From Acetispira formosa (nom. nud.) (GTDB taxonomy: Bacteria > Desulfobacterota > Desulfarculia > Adiutricales > Adiutricaceae), in NCBI GenBank assembly GCA_023525915.1, contig CP026657.1:3744001-3808000 (forward strand): DNA of 64,000 nucleotides, read 5' to 3'. Positions 43,235-51,604 of this stretch are shown in pieces. Below the pieces are notes generated by a model. The model made no database searches, was not told the origin of the DNA, and saw only the letters and a program-made list of their open reading frames with translations. The position numbers were made by a program, and so were the translations under genes. Within the stretch, counting starts at the first letter, position 1; each line of letters starts with the position of its first letter.

Positions 43235-43372
43235 TTATTCATTCCCCCTTTTCGCTGTCTCGTTTGGTCCATCAGCCTGTCAATTTTTTCGCGACAAATG
43301 ATATTGATTACACTGCTAATGGGTGCTATTGTGAATTGTTCAGGTTAGGTATTTCTTGCTTCACCTGATGTC

Positions 43373-43401
43373 ATATTATGGACATTTGACATAAAAGTCA
43401 A
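43373..43401 (-). promoter_or_regulatory. Early promoter overlapping an operator
   Basis: On the minus strand, TTGACT (43401-43396) and TAATAT (43378-43373) are exactly 17 bases apart. The spacer contains the operator-like GACATTTGAC (43381-43390). This is the expected repressible promoter for the transposition and early genes. Confidence 0.75.
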
Positions 43402-43530
43402 GGTCAAATGTACTTGTCAAAAGATTTTTATGGGCAAATGACATTAAACAAATGAAATCAACGGCTTGCTTTATTGTCAAATGACGACAAAAGAGTTGAC
43501 AAAAAAAGGGGCTTTTTGTCAAGTGACGGG
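43381..43530. promoter_or_regulatory. Operator cluster with GTCA-NN-TGAC motif, at least five copies
   Basis: Copies of the inverted repeat GTCAAATGAC or close variants: GACATTTGAC (43381), GTCAAATGTA (43403), GGCAAATGAC (43433), GTCAAATGAC (43477) and GTCAAGTGAC (43518). They lie between the divergent repressor and early genes. One copy covers the early promoter spacer, and the last covers the region just before the repressor start, which suggests autoregulation. Binding by the 201-residue repressor is inferred. Confidence 0.75.
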
Positions 43531-43535
43531 GAAGC

Positions 43536-44141
43536 ATGGATATAGGTGAAAGAATAAAACAAGTGCGTGGTAAAGATTCACGGAGGGAGATGGCTGAAAA
43601 GCTAAACGTGGATCAAAGTACTATAGTAAATTATGAAAATAACCGCCGTTTACCTAACTCTGACTTTCTTGCCAACTTATGTAAATCATATAATATATCG
43701 GCTGATTGGTTGATTTTAGGTAAGGAAAAAGAGGTCATGCAAGAATTAACCACTACACCTGCTACGGTCCAGGCACCCACTAGTCAAATTAAACAGCCTG
43801 AACCACCGAAGCAGATATATGACAATGAGCATGAAGTATTTGATATTCCAAGACAAGCTGTAGATAAATGGGCAATGGAGATAAGCCCCACGGCATTCAA
43901 TAAGCTATGGGACGAATTCCGCTCATCCACCCGCTCTAAACAGGGTTGGACACAAATAGAATTAGTTGAACGATTTCCAGAGTTTGTAAGATGGCTGGAG
44001 CAAAAATTCGGCCTGGACGAAGACGATGAAGACTACGAACCAAAGCCGGTTCGTGGAATCAAAGCAAAGCGACAAGATGAAAACGACGATTTGGATTTGA
44101 GGTTTGATCATGATTTCAATACATTACATCCAAAGAGGTAA
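43536..44141 (+). CDS. Prophage repressor (XRE-type HTH with a distinct C-terminal domain)
   Basis: 201 residues. Residues 1-62 are an XRE helix-turn-helix (REMAEKLNVDQSTIVNYENN). A Thr/Pro/Gln linker (about 70-95) follows, then a short C-terminal domain (110-160: FNKLWDEF, GWTQIELVERFPEFVRWLE) and an acidic tail (DEDDEDYE). There is no LexA-type Ser-Lys protease, so SOS autocleavage is not expected. It is transcribed away from the early genes, with the operator cluster between. The C-terminal domain recurs in the next gene, which points to a multimerisation function. Confidence 0.85.
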   Translation: MDIGERIKQVRGKDSRREMAEKLNVDQSTIVNYENNRRLPNSDFLANLCKSYNISADWLILGKEKEVMQELTTTPATVQAPTSQIKQPEPPKQIYDNEHEVFDIPRQAVDKWAMEISPTAFNKLWDEFRSSTRSKQGWTQIELVERFPEFVRWLEQKFGLDEDDEDYEPKPVRGIKAKRQDENDDLDLRFDHDFNTLHPKR

Positions 44142-44147
44142 TCAACT

Positions 44148-44456
44148 ATGTCGACTAAATCCAAGAAAGAAACGAAAGAATGGCTGTTAAGCCTTCACCC
44201 GCACATGTTTTCCAACTTGTGGGGTGCCTACACCAGTGAGAGCCACGCCCGCCGGGGCTGGCTTCAAATTGAAATAATAGAAAGATTCCCGGAGTTTATC
44301 AAGTGGGTATCCACCCACGAAGACCCGCAGAGTTTATCCGAAAACTTCAGTTCATACAGAGATGAAGATGGCGGCATATCCATCCATGAACCACCGGCAA
44401 AATTTGACGGCCCTAAAAAAGAGGGAAGATTGTCTGATAAAATGGCCCCCAAATAA
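44148..44456 (+). CDS. Stand-alone paralogue of the repressor C-terminal domain
   Basis: 102 residues, six bases after the repressor stop. Residues 10-56 align without gaps to repressor residues 110-156, with about 18 of 47 identical, including the shared GW-x-QIE and ERFPEF cores and conserved Trp positions. It has no DNA-binding part. Such a piece could form mixed oligomers with the repressor and lower or tune repression, or act in an immunity switch; this is inference. A Pro/Gly-rich tail follows. Confidence 0.8.
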   Translation: MSTKSKKETKEWLLSLHPHMFSNLWGAYTSESHARRGWLQIEIIERFPEFIKWVSTHEDPQSLSENFSSYRDEDGGISIHEPPAKFDGPKKEGRLSDKMAPK

Positions 44457-44714
44457 AAAGCGACAAGCTCACCAAAACGGCGTAAAACTTGTCGCACAAA
44501 TGAGGGGCTGAAAAAAAATCCGGCAATCCCGGCAGTCCCTCTAATCACAAAGCATATCCCAGAATCACCCCACTAAATCCCGCCAAATCCCGGCCCCTCA
44601 ATCTTTTAGATACTTCACATTCATTTTACCCTCTCTTCGCTATATAGGTTATAAAAATCAAACTTCCTTTTATGATCGCTATGCTTATCTGGTTAGTAAT
44701 AGGTTAGTAAATGC
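44457..44714. other. Left-end region of the prophage, non-coding
   Basis: About 260 bases with no gene. A hairpin GCGACAAG / CTTGTCGC (44460-44495) follows the last phage gene. The motif AATCCCG occurs at 44525, 44576 and 44586, a candidate for transposase-binding sites. GGTTAGTAA occurs twice (44691 and 44702). The junction between phage and host must lie here but could not be fixed. Confidence 0.45.
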
Positions 44715-44752
44715 ATCAAGGGCTTAGGGCTTTGAGGCCCTAAGCCCTTGAT
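44715..44752. terminator. 16-bp perfect hairpin beside the tRNA
   Basis: ATCAAGGGCTTAGGGC pairs perfectly with its complement over the loop TTTGAG. It lies five bases past the tRNA 3' end on the minus strand. The T-run is lacking, so it may be a processing or weak termination signal for the tRNA transcript. Confidence 0.5.
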
Positions 44753-44757
44753 TTAAC

Positions 44758-44834
44758 TGGTAGCGGGGTCAGGATTCGAACCTGAGGCCTTCGGGTTATG
44801 AGCCCGACGAGCTACCTGACTGCTCCACCCCGCA
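44758..44834 (-). tRNA. Initiator tRNA-fMet (anticodon CAT)
   Basis: 77 bases including an encoded CCA (44758-44760). The anticodon loop is CTCATAA. Three hallmarks of initiators are seen: an unpaired first acceptor position (T1 against T72), three consecutive G-C pairs next to the anticodon loop (GGG/CCC), and the GTGGAGCAG D-arm start. The TTCGAATC T-loop is normal. It borders the prophage. Confidence 0.95.
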
Positions 44835-44964
44835 ACATTTTTTTAATGTACTACTTTTCTGGACTTCTGTCAACCCCCCAATGTCTGATTCAATAATATT
44901 ACCAATGGCCGGTCGTGTTCACCCAGTAGGGAGGCCTTGTTTGTCGCAATACCAATCATCGCAA

Positions 44965-47900
44965 TCAATGGTTCAGCCATCGGCCCCAGGCCTTATTGGG
45001 GTAGGGCGGCAGGGACTGGATCTCGCCTGGCCGTCCGTCGCCGTCACCCGCATCTTCATACATGGGGATGTCCGCTCCAGTTGCGGCGGTCTCCCCGGCC
45101 ATTGCTCTCAGGGCTACCGTCATCATCAATTTGATTCTGTTCAACTGATTGACCTCGCTGGTACCTGGATCGTAATCTACCGCCACCAGGTTGGCCTGGG
45201 GATAGCGTCGCTTCAGCTCCTTGACCACTCCCTTGCCCGTGATGTGGTTCGGCAGGCACCCGAAGGGCTGGAGGCACATTATGTTCGGTACGCCGTTTTC
45301 TATCATCAGGGCCATGTCGGCCGTCAGATACCAGCCCTCACCATACTGGTTGCCAAGGGAGACTATGCGTTCGCCGGAAGCTTTCAGTTCCTTGAAGGTG
45401 TTCAGGTGGCCGAAGCGCGGATGTTTAGCCAGAGCCTGGCGCATGGGTTTGCGATAGCTTTCAATCAGGCGGATCATCCAGATGGAAACCCACTTGTTGA
45501 CGCGGCTGCCGGAGAGAGAGTCGGCCCGGAAAACATCATCATAGAGGCAGTAGAGGAAAAAATCTACCAGCTCCGGCAGAACCGCCTGTCCGCCTTCAGC
45601 CTCCACCAGATCGACGGCGCGGTTGTTGGCCTCGGGGTGGAAGTTCAGTAGAATCTCACCCACCAAGCCCACTTTGGGGCGATTGGCTTCGTAAAGATCA
45701 AGGGAGGCGAAGTCGTCGGCCATAGCCAGAATGTCGCGGTTGAAGGCCTTGCGGTCGCCGGCCGAGACGGCCGGGGCGGCCTTTTCCGTCCAGTAGTCAA
45801 CCAGGGCCTGGGCCGCTCCCGGGGTTTTTTCATAAGGGCGGGTGGCCAGCAGGAGGCGGTTGAGCATGTCTCCATATAACAGGCCCACCAACACCCGCTT
45901 GATCAGGTGCCGGTCGGCTTTCAAACCTTCGTCGCCCTTGCGCTGGGCCAGGCTGAAGGGCCAGACCGGCACGTGGCCGAGGCCGCATTTTTCCAACGCC
46001 CGACGCAGAAAGCCCACATAGTTGGTGGCCCGGCAGCCGCCGCCGGTTTGGGACATCATCACGGCCGTGCGGCTCAGATCGTACTGTCCGCTTTTGAGGG
46101 CGTGGATCAACTGGCCGATGGAGACCAAGGCTGGATAACAGGCGTCATTGTTGACGTAGCGCAATCCTTCCTCAATGGCTTCGCGGCTGACCGTGGGCAG
46201 CACCTCCAGCTTGTAGCCGGAGGGAGCCATGGCCGGAGCCAGGAATTTCCAGTGGACCGGGGCCATCTGCGGGGCCAGTATGGTGTATTCAGAGACGCGC
46301 TCCTGGGAGACGGTCGGAGGGTTATATTGATAGATCCGGCGCGTCGAGTTGGCGGTTTTATTGCGGCGGCGTTCTTTTATAGCCGCCAACAACGAACGGA
46401 TGCGGATGCGGGCCGCGCCCAAGTTGGCGCCTTCGTCGATTTTCAGCAAGGTGTAGACTTTGCCCGCTTCTTCCAGGATGTCGCCGACTTGATCGGTAGT
46501 GACCGCGTCAATGCCGCAGCCGAAAGAGTTGAGCTGCACCAGTTCCAGCTCATCGCGGGAGGCGGCCACCAGGGCGGCCCGATAGAGTCGGGAGTGGGGT
46601 ATCCACTGATCCACCATCCTCAGCTTATAGGAGGCCGGGGCCAGGTGTTCCACCGAGTCGCTGGTCAATACGGCCAAGCCGTTGCTGGCGATCACGTCTG
46701 AAATGCCGTGATGGACTTCAGGATCGATATGATAGGGGTGGCCGGTCAGCACCACGCCCATGCCGCCGGTTTTCTGCAGGAAACTTAGCGCCCTTTCCCC
46801 GGCCGAGTGAATATCGTCGCGGTAGCGCTGAAGTTCGCGGTAGGAGGCTTTCAGGGCTGTTTTGATTTCTTTGGCCGACAGGCCCAGGAAGGCCAGTTCC
46901 GTATCCAGGCGGCGCGCCAGGCGATGCGGGACTGAAGGATCGATAAAGGGTGAAACAAAGCGCACGCCGTTTTCGTTCAGCACGTCCATGTTCAGGCGAA
47001 TGACTTCACCATAGCTGCCCACCAGAGGGCAGTTGTAACGCGCGTCGGTGTCGTAGGGGGCAGGAATGTCCAGCGGCATGCAGGGGAAAAAAATGAAATC
47101 AGGCTTCCTTTCCACCAGCTCCATCACATGGCCGTGCACCAGCTTGGCCGGATAGCAGACCGTCTGGGAGGGAATGGTTTCCAGGGCCTTGTTGAACATC
47201 TCCTTCGATGACGGCGGCGACAGTTCCACCCGGAACCCGAGGTTGTGGAAGAAAGTGAACCAGAATGGATAATTGTCATAGAGGCCCAAGGCTCTTGGAA
47301 TGCCCACCACGCCGCGCGCTTCCGAGGGTTGGAGGGGACGGTAAACTTCAAAGAGCCGATAAAGGTTCCATTTAAACAGGTTCGGCAGTGTCGTGAATTC
47401 TGTGGCTGGAGTTTCAGTCAAAGCGCCGATGGCCGGTATTTTGGCCAGGGTCGGCGAGATGTCGCCTAAATTGGCCCGGTTGGCCAGGGCGTCGATTTTG
47501 TCGGCGGCGGTGCTCTTGGTGGCCGCGCCGCGTTCGCAGCGGTTGCCGGAGATGAAGAGGCGGCCGTCGGAAAAGCGATTGACAGTCAACAGACAGCGAT
47601 TCTCGCATTTTTTGCAACGGGTGTTTTTGGTGGTGACGCTGAAAGCGGCCAGTTGGTGGCTGTCCACCAGGCTGGAGGCGCCCCGTTGGTCGCGATAGTG
47701 TTCCTGAGCCAACAAAGCCATGCCGAAAGCGCCCATGAGCCCGGCGATGTCCGGACGCACCACTTCGCGGCCGATGGACAGTTCAAAGGCCCGGAGGACC
47801 GCATCGTTGAAAAAGGTGCCGCCCTGGACCACTACTTTTTCCCCTAAATCTTCGGGGCGGCTGATGCGGATGACTTTATACAGGGCGTTGCGCACCACTG

Positions 47901-49431
47901 AATAGGATAGCCCGGCCGAGATGTCGCCTACGGGCGCGCCTTCCTTCTGGGCCTGCTTGACCTTGGAGTTCATGAAGACCGTGCAGCGGCTTCCCAGGTC
48001 CACCGGGCGCTCCGCGCTGAGGGCGGCCTGGGCGAAGGAGGCCGCGTCCATTTCCAGGGTGCGGGCAAAGGTTTCCAGGAATGAGCCGCACCCGGAGGAG
48101 CAGGCTTCATTGAGCATTAAGCGGTCGATAACGCCGTTTCTAATGGCCAGGCATTTGATATCCTGCCCGCCGATATCGACTATGAAGCTGACCTCCGGTT
48201 CAAAGAACGCGGCGGCTTTGTAATGGGCCACGGTCTCCACTTCACCCACGTCAACGCCGAGGGCGGCGCGGATCAGGCCCTCACCGTAGCCGGTGACTCC
48301 GGCCCGGTAAACGCTCAGATGCTTGGGCATAAGGTCATAGAGTTCGGCCAGGGCCTTGATGACTGATTTTAGCGGGTTGCCGTGATTGTGGCCGTAAAAT
48401 GAATGGATGAGCCGCCCGTCCTCATCGAGGGCCACCAGTTTGGTAGTGGTGGAGCCAGCGTCCATGCCGACGAATACGCCGCCGGATTCCGGCCATTCGG
48501 CCCGGGGCAGCTTGGCTGAATCGTGGCGGTCGCGAAAGCGATTGAGGTCGGCCATGTCTTTGAACAGCGGTGGCAGAGGATCGATTTCCGGGGGCATGTC
48601 GGCTTCGGCCAGGGCCCTGGCCCGTTCGGCCCACTGGCTGAATTCCACCGGCGCATAGGCTTTGGAGCCGAGGGCCGCGCCCAGGGCCACATAGAGCTGG
48701 GCGTCGGGAGGGCAGAGGGCCGCTTCTTCGGACAGCTTCAGGGTTTCAGTGAAGCGTCGGCGCAGTTCGGAAAGGAAAAACAGGGGGCCGCCGAGAAAGG
48801 CCACCTGGCCCTTTATGGAGCGGCCGCAGGCCAGCCCGCCGATGGTCTGGTCGACCACGGCCTGGAAGATGGAGGCTGCAATATCTTCGCGAGCCGCGCC
48901 TTCATTGAGAAGCGGCAGAATATCGGTTTTGGCGAAAACTCCGCATCTGGCGGCAATAGGATAAATGGTTTGGGCCGACCGGGCCAGTTCGTTCAGGCCG
49001 GGCGGATCAGTGCGCAGAAAGGAGGCCATCTGATCAATAAAAGCCCCGGTGCCGCCGGCGCAGGTTTCGTTCATGCGCTGATCAATACCGGAATCAAAAA
49101 AGGTCAGTTTGGCGTCTTCACCGCCCAGCTCAATGGCCACATCAGTTTGAGGCAGATAGCGGCGAATGGCTTCCGCCCCGGCCACCACTTCCTGAACAAA
49201 TTCAGCCTCCAGCCATTGGGCCGCGCTGATTCCGCCACTCCCGGCCACGGCCAGCGTGGTTGATTCACCCTGAAATTCTTCGGCCGCTTTCAGAAGCACT
49301 TCCACTATGGTTTTGCGCACTTCTGAATAGTGCCTTTGATAAAGGCTGAATCTGGTCTGGTCCTGATCGTCGATAACCACCACTTTGATGGTGGTGGAGC
49401 CCACGTCGAGGCCGGTGTGATAAGTGGTCAT
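44965..49431 (-). CDS. Giant acyl-CoA dehydratase activase-related protein (two ASKHA ATPase domains, DUF2229, HgdB-like region)
   Basis: About 1488 residues from the ATG at 49431 (GAGG upstream; an in-frame ATG at 49455 also has GGGAG). The first BcrAD/BadFG-type ATPase domain has GLDVGSTTIKVVVID and CAGGTGAFIDQMA. The second, near residue 320, has VGMDAGSTTTKLVALD, VDIGGQDIKCLAI and NEACSSGCGSFLE, with cysteines for an Fe-S cluster. A CKKCENRC motif, DUF2229 (GIPRALGLYDNYPFW) and a C-terminal HgdB-like part (NNDACYPALVSIGQL, MMSQTGGGCRATNYVGFLRR) follow. Fusions of this kind are common in anaerobes. They resemble activators and components of 2-hydroxyacyl-CoA dehydratases, but their reaction is not established. 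It is monocistronic here. Confidence 0.9.
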   Translation of the reverse strand: MTTYHTGLDVGSTTIKVVVIDDQDQTRFSLYQRHYSEVRKTIVEVLLKAAEEFQGESTTLAVAGSGGISAAQWLEAEFVQEVVAGAEAIRRYLPQTDVAIELGGEDAKLTFFDSGIDQRMNETCAGGTGAFIDQMASFLRTDPPGLNELARSAQTIYPIAARCGVFAKTDILPLLNEGAAREDIAASIFQAVVDQTIGGLACGRSIKGQVAFLGGPLFFLSELRRRFTETLKLSEEAALCPPDAQLYVALGAALGSKAYAPVEFSQWAERARALAEADMPPEIDPLPPLFKDMADLNRFRDRHDSAKLPRAEWPESGGVFVGMDAGSTTTKLVALDEDGRLIHSFYGHNHGNPLKSVIKALAELYDLMPKHLSVYRAGVTGYGEGLIRAALGVDVGEVETVAHYKAAAFFEPEVSFIVDIGGQDIKCLAIRNGVIDRLMLNEACSSGCGSFLETFARTLEMDAASFAQAALSAERPVDLGSRCTVFMNSKVKQAQKEGAPVGDISAGLSYSVVRNALYKVIRISRPEDLGEKVVVQGGTFFNDAVLRAFELSIGREVVRPDIAGLMGAFGMALLAQEHYRDQRGASSLVDSHQLAAFSVTTKNTRCKKCENRCLLTVNRFSDGRLFISGNRCERGAATKSTAADKIDALANRANLGDISPTLAKIPAIGALTETPATEFTTLPNLFKWNLYRLFEVYRPLQPSEARGVVGIPRALGLYDNYPFWFTFFHNLGFRVELSPPSSKEMFNKALETIPSQTVCYPAKLVHGHVMELVERKPDFIFFPCMPLDIPAPYDTDARYNCPLVGSYGEVIRLNMDVLNENGVRFVSPFIDPSVPHRLARRLDTELAFLGLSAKEIKTALKASYRELQRYRDDIHSAGERALSFLQKTGGMGVVLTGHPYHIDPEVHHGISDVIASNGLAVLTSDSVEHLAPASYKLRMVDQWIPHSRLYRAALVAASRDELELVQLNSFGCGIDAVTTDQVGDILEEAGKVYTLLKIDEGANLGAARIRIRSLLAAIKERRRNKTANSTRRIYQYNPPTVSQERVSEYTILAPQMAPVHWKFLAPAMAPSGYKLEVLPTVSREAIEEGLRYVNNDACYPALVSIGQLIHALKSGQYDLSRTAVMMSQTGGGCRATNYVGFLRRALEKCGLGHVPVWPFSLAQRKGDEGLKADRHLIKRVLVGLLYGDMLNRLLLATRPYEKTPGAAQALVDYWTEKAAPAVSAGDRKAFNRDILAMADDFASLDLYEANRPKVGLVGEILLNFHPEANNRAVDLVEAEGGQAVLPELVDFFLYCLYDDVFRADSLSGSRVNKWVSIWMIRLIESYRKPMRQALAKHPRFGHLNTFKELKASGERIVSLGNQYGEGWYLTADMALMIENGVPNIMCLQPFGCLPNHITGKGVVKELKRRYPQANLVAVDYDPGTSEVNQLNRIKLMMTVALRAMAGETAATGADIPMYEDAGDGDGRPGEIQSLPPYPNKAWGRWLNH

Positions 49432-49571
49432 TGCTATATCCTCAAAAGGGAGCATGAATCGCTCCCGACTGTAGATGTTAACTTTCAATTTTGCTTCTTT
49501 ATAATAGATAAGTCAAGGGCATATTTGGGCAGTGGCGGGGCAATCGTTTAAAAACGCCTTTGGTAAAACCC

Positions 49572-49722
49572 GGAGGGCGGTGCGGTGAGATATCTCCATA
49601 GTGGCCCCCGATTTTTCTCTTATTCCCGGCCGGGTGGCTTCATTGGCATTATGTCAATCCGTGCCCGACCGGGGAGCAAAAATCGTGGTCCCCTCTGGAG
49701 AAATCTCACCGCCCCGCCCTCC
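49572..49722. repeat. Long palindromic element A1
   Basis: Outer arms 49572-49597 and 49697-49722 are near-complementary (GGAGGGCGG...TGAGAT against ATCTCACCG...CGCCCTCC). Inside, GATTTTTCTC...CCCGGCCGGG faces CCCGACCGGGGAGCAAAAAT. The inner part is the reverse complement of the inner part of element A2, 65 bases further on, including GAAGCCACCCGGCCGGGAAT. No coding sequence. It could fold as a large hairpin in RNA or DNA. Confidence 0.7.
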
Positions 49723-49786
49723 TGATCTTGGTCGGCTCATGTAATAAGGCCGCAACAGCTACTCTTCCAAACGCTGACACTGACCA

Positions 49787-49935
49787 GGCCGGGCGGGCGA
49801 AAAATTTTCTGTAAGTCGCTCGTAATTTTGCTCCCCGGACGGGCACGCACTCACAAGCCTCTTATGAAGCCACCCGGCCGGGAATCAGAGAAAATTACGA
49901 GCGACGTCAGAAATTTTTTCGCCCGCACGGCCGGG
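49787..49935. repeat. Long palindromic element A2 (inverted relative of A1)
   Basis: CGGGCGGGCGAAAAATTTTC and GTCGCTCGTAATTTTGCTCC on the left are matched by GAAAATTACGAGCGAC and AAATTTTTTCGCCCGC on the right, giving a palindrome of about 149 bases. The centre (GCTCCCCGGACGGGCACG ... ATGAAGCCACCCGGCCGGG) matches the reverse complement of A1's centre closely. The outer arms of A1 and A2 differ, yet each is self-complementary. It ends 52 bases from the murJ stop. Confidence 0.7.
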
Positions 49936-49986
49936 TTTTACCTTTGTGCTTTCAAGCTATTACCCTGTGGGCAGCGGCCGGGGCGG

Positions 49987-51543
49987 TCAGCGTTTCAGTT
50001 TGCGCCTGATTATGGCCGTGACCGGGGCCACATGGGGGCGGCGGGTGATTACCGATAAAATTATATAGATGCCGACGCCGGAACTGACCGCGAGCAGGGT
50101 TTTGACTGCCAACGGCCAGAAAGCGGCTGAGGCGTCGGCCCAGGCGGCCAGCGGCCAGACGGCCGCGCCCATGACGGCGGCCATCAGGAAATAGCTGAAA
50201 ACTTCAGCAGCCATGGCCCAACCGGGGAAACCTTTGTCGCTTTTCAGCAAAAGAGTATAGAGCCAGAAGAAGTTGGTCAGGCTGGAAATGGCACTGCCCA
50301 TGGCCAAGCCGACATGGTCGAATTTCCCCATCAGAATCCATGCGGATATTGTACCAATTACCAGAGAGCCGGCCGCGACCATGGTCGGGGTTTTCGTATT
50401 GGCCCGGCTGTAGAAAATGCGGGCCAGTATGCCTGCCCCGGATAGAAACGGCAGGCCCACGGCAAAGGCTCTCAGGGCCAGGGCGGTGCCGTCCACGCTC
50501 GCCTGGTTGAATTGGCCGCGCTGGAACAGGGCGCTGATGAGCGGATGGGCCAGGGTTATCAGCCCGGCCATGGCCGGGACGGTGATGAAGAAAGACAGGC
50601 CCAGGGCAAAGCGGGCGCTGGAGATGAAGCCTTCGGTATCGCCCCTGGCGCTCTGGCGAGCCAGGGCCGGTAGGGCGGCGGTGCTGATGGCCATGGTGAA
50701 AATGCCCAGGGGGAATTGCATAAGGCGGTCGGCGTAGTATAGCCAGGAAATACTGCCTTCCGGGAGAGTTGAGCCCAATATAGTATTGATGAACACCGAT
50801 ATTTGATAAACGGCCGCGCCAAAGGCGGCCGGACCCATTAAAAGCAGAATTTTTTTGATGCCCGGACAGCGGAAATCGAAGCCGGGGCGGAGGCTCAGCC
50901 CGGCCCGGCGGAGGCTGGGCAATTGAATGGCCAACTGCAGGGCCCCCCCCGCCATGGCCCCGGCCGCCAGGCCAAGAATGGGCATTTCCAGGCGGGGACT
51001 TAAAATTATCGCACCGGCGATCATGGAGATGTTGCCCACAAAAGCGCCCAGGGCGGGCGCGGCAAAGCGGCCGCTGGAGTTGAGCGCCCCCATGAACAGG
51101 GCGCCTATGCCCATAAAGAATATGTAGGGAAACAGAATGCGGGCCAGAAAAACAGTGGTGGAGAAAAGTTCCGGGTCGCGTTTGAAACCGGGGGCAATCA
51201 GGGTCACCACCTGCGGGGCAAATATCACCCCCAGTGCGCATATGACCAGAAGGGTCATGGCCAGAAGCGTCAAGGTGCTGCGGAAGAGCCGTCCGGCCGA
51301 GTCGCGGCCGCCGTCCTCCATAGTTTTGGTGAACACCGGCACAAAGGCCACGGTCAGAGCGCCTTCCCCTAAAAGGCGGCGCAGAAGATTGGGAATGCGA
51401 AAGGCCACGAAAAAAGCGTCGGCTACATATGAGGAACCGAAAAAATAGGCCGTCACCTGGTCGCGGACCAATCCGGCAATACGGGAAAGAAGGGTGGACA
51501 GGCCCACAATAGAGGCGGCTTTGGCTATTTTGTGATTTTCCAT
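49987..51543 (-). CDS. murJ: Lipid II flippase MurJ (MviN family)
   Basis: About 518 residues from the ATG at 51543 (AGGA upstream; longer frames lack a good site). IVGLSTLLSRIAGLVRDQVT AYFFGSS is the conserved MurJ entry, followed by FVAFRIPNLLRRLLGEGAL. There are 13-14 predicted membrane helices and YADRLMQFPLGIF, also typical. It flips lipid II for peptidoglycan synthesis across the cytoplasmic membrane. It follows a metallophosphoesterase gene after 61 bases on the same strand. Confidence 0.93.
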   Translation of the reverse strand: MENHKIAKAASIVGLSTLLSRIAGLVRDQVTAYFFGSSYVADAFFVAFRIPNLLRRLLGEGALTVAFVPVFTKTMEDGGRDSAGRLFRSTLTLLAMTLLVICALGVIFAPQVVTLIAPGFKRDPELFSTTVFLARILFPYIFFMGIGALFMGALNSSGRFAAPALGAFVGNISMIAGAIILSPRLEMPILGLAAGAMAGGALQLAIQLPSLRRAGLSLRPGFDFRCPGIKKILLLMGPAAFGAAVYQISVFINTILGSTLPEGSISWLYYADRLMQFPLGIFTMAISTAALPALARQSARGDTEGFISSARFALGLSFFITVPAMAGLITLAHPLISALFQRGQFNQASVDGTALALRAFAVGLPFLSGAGILARIFYSRANTKTPTMVAAGSLVIGTISAWILMGKFDHVGLAMGSAISSLTNFFWLYTLLLKSDKGFPGWAMAAEVFSYFLMAAVMGAAVWPLAAWADASAAFWPLAVKTLLAVSSGVGIYIILSVITRRPHVAPVTAIIRRKLKR

Positions 51544-51604
51544 AAATTCCTGAGTGTAGCTGTCATAACTGGCCGATAGCTGATGCTCTTCAGACCTTTC
51601 AGTG

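Larger units (their letters stand above)
15170..44712 (-). mobile_element. Mu-like transposable prophage (about 29.5 kb, ends approximate)
   Basis: A nearly complete Mu-type gene order runs from high to low coordinates: repressor, Ner-like, MuA, MuB, Gam, gp16, Mor, lysis, gp25-gp29, F, I, T, gp35-gp38, G, sheath, tube, chaperone, tape measure, N, P. A fibre-assembly protein and a Dam methylase close it. Genes for gp45-gp48 and most of the tail fibre are missing. The outer limits lie between the GT28 gene and dam (15.05-15.28 kb) and between the 102-residue gene and the tRNA (44.46-44.76 kb). I could not identify a matching 5-bp target duplication with TG/CA ends, so the boundaries are estimates. 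Confidence 0.85.

Noticed and set aside
15100..44760. Exact 5-bp target duplication flanking the prophage
   Set aside because: I compared 5-mers preceding TG near 15.05-15.22 kb with those following CA near 44.46-44.75 kb and found no match, so no precise ends are claimed.
44691..44834. Integrase-type attachment site using the tRNA 3' end
   Set aside because: No second copy of the tRNA end was seen, no tyrosine or serine integrase gene is present, and the prophage carries a MuA/MuB transposition system.
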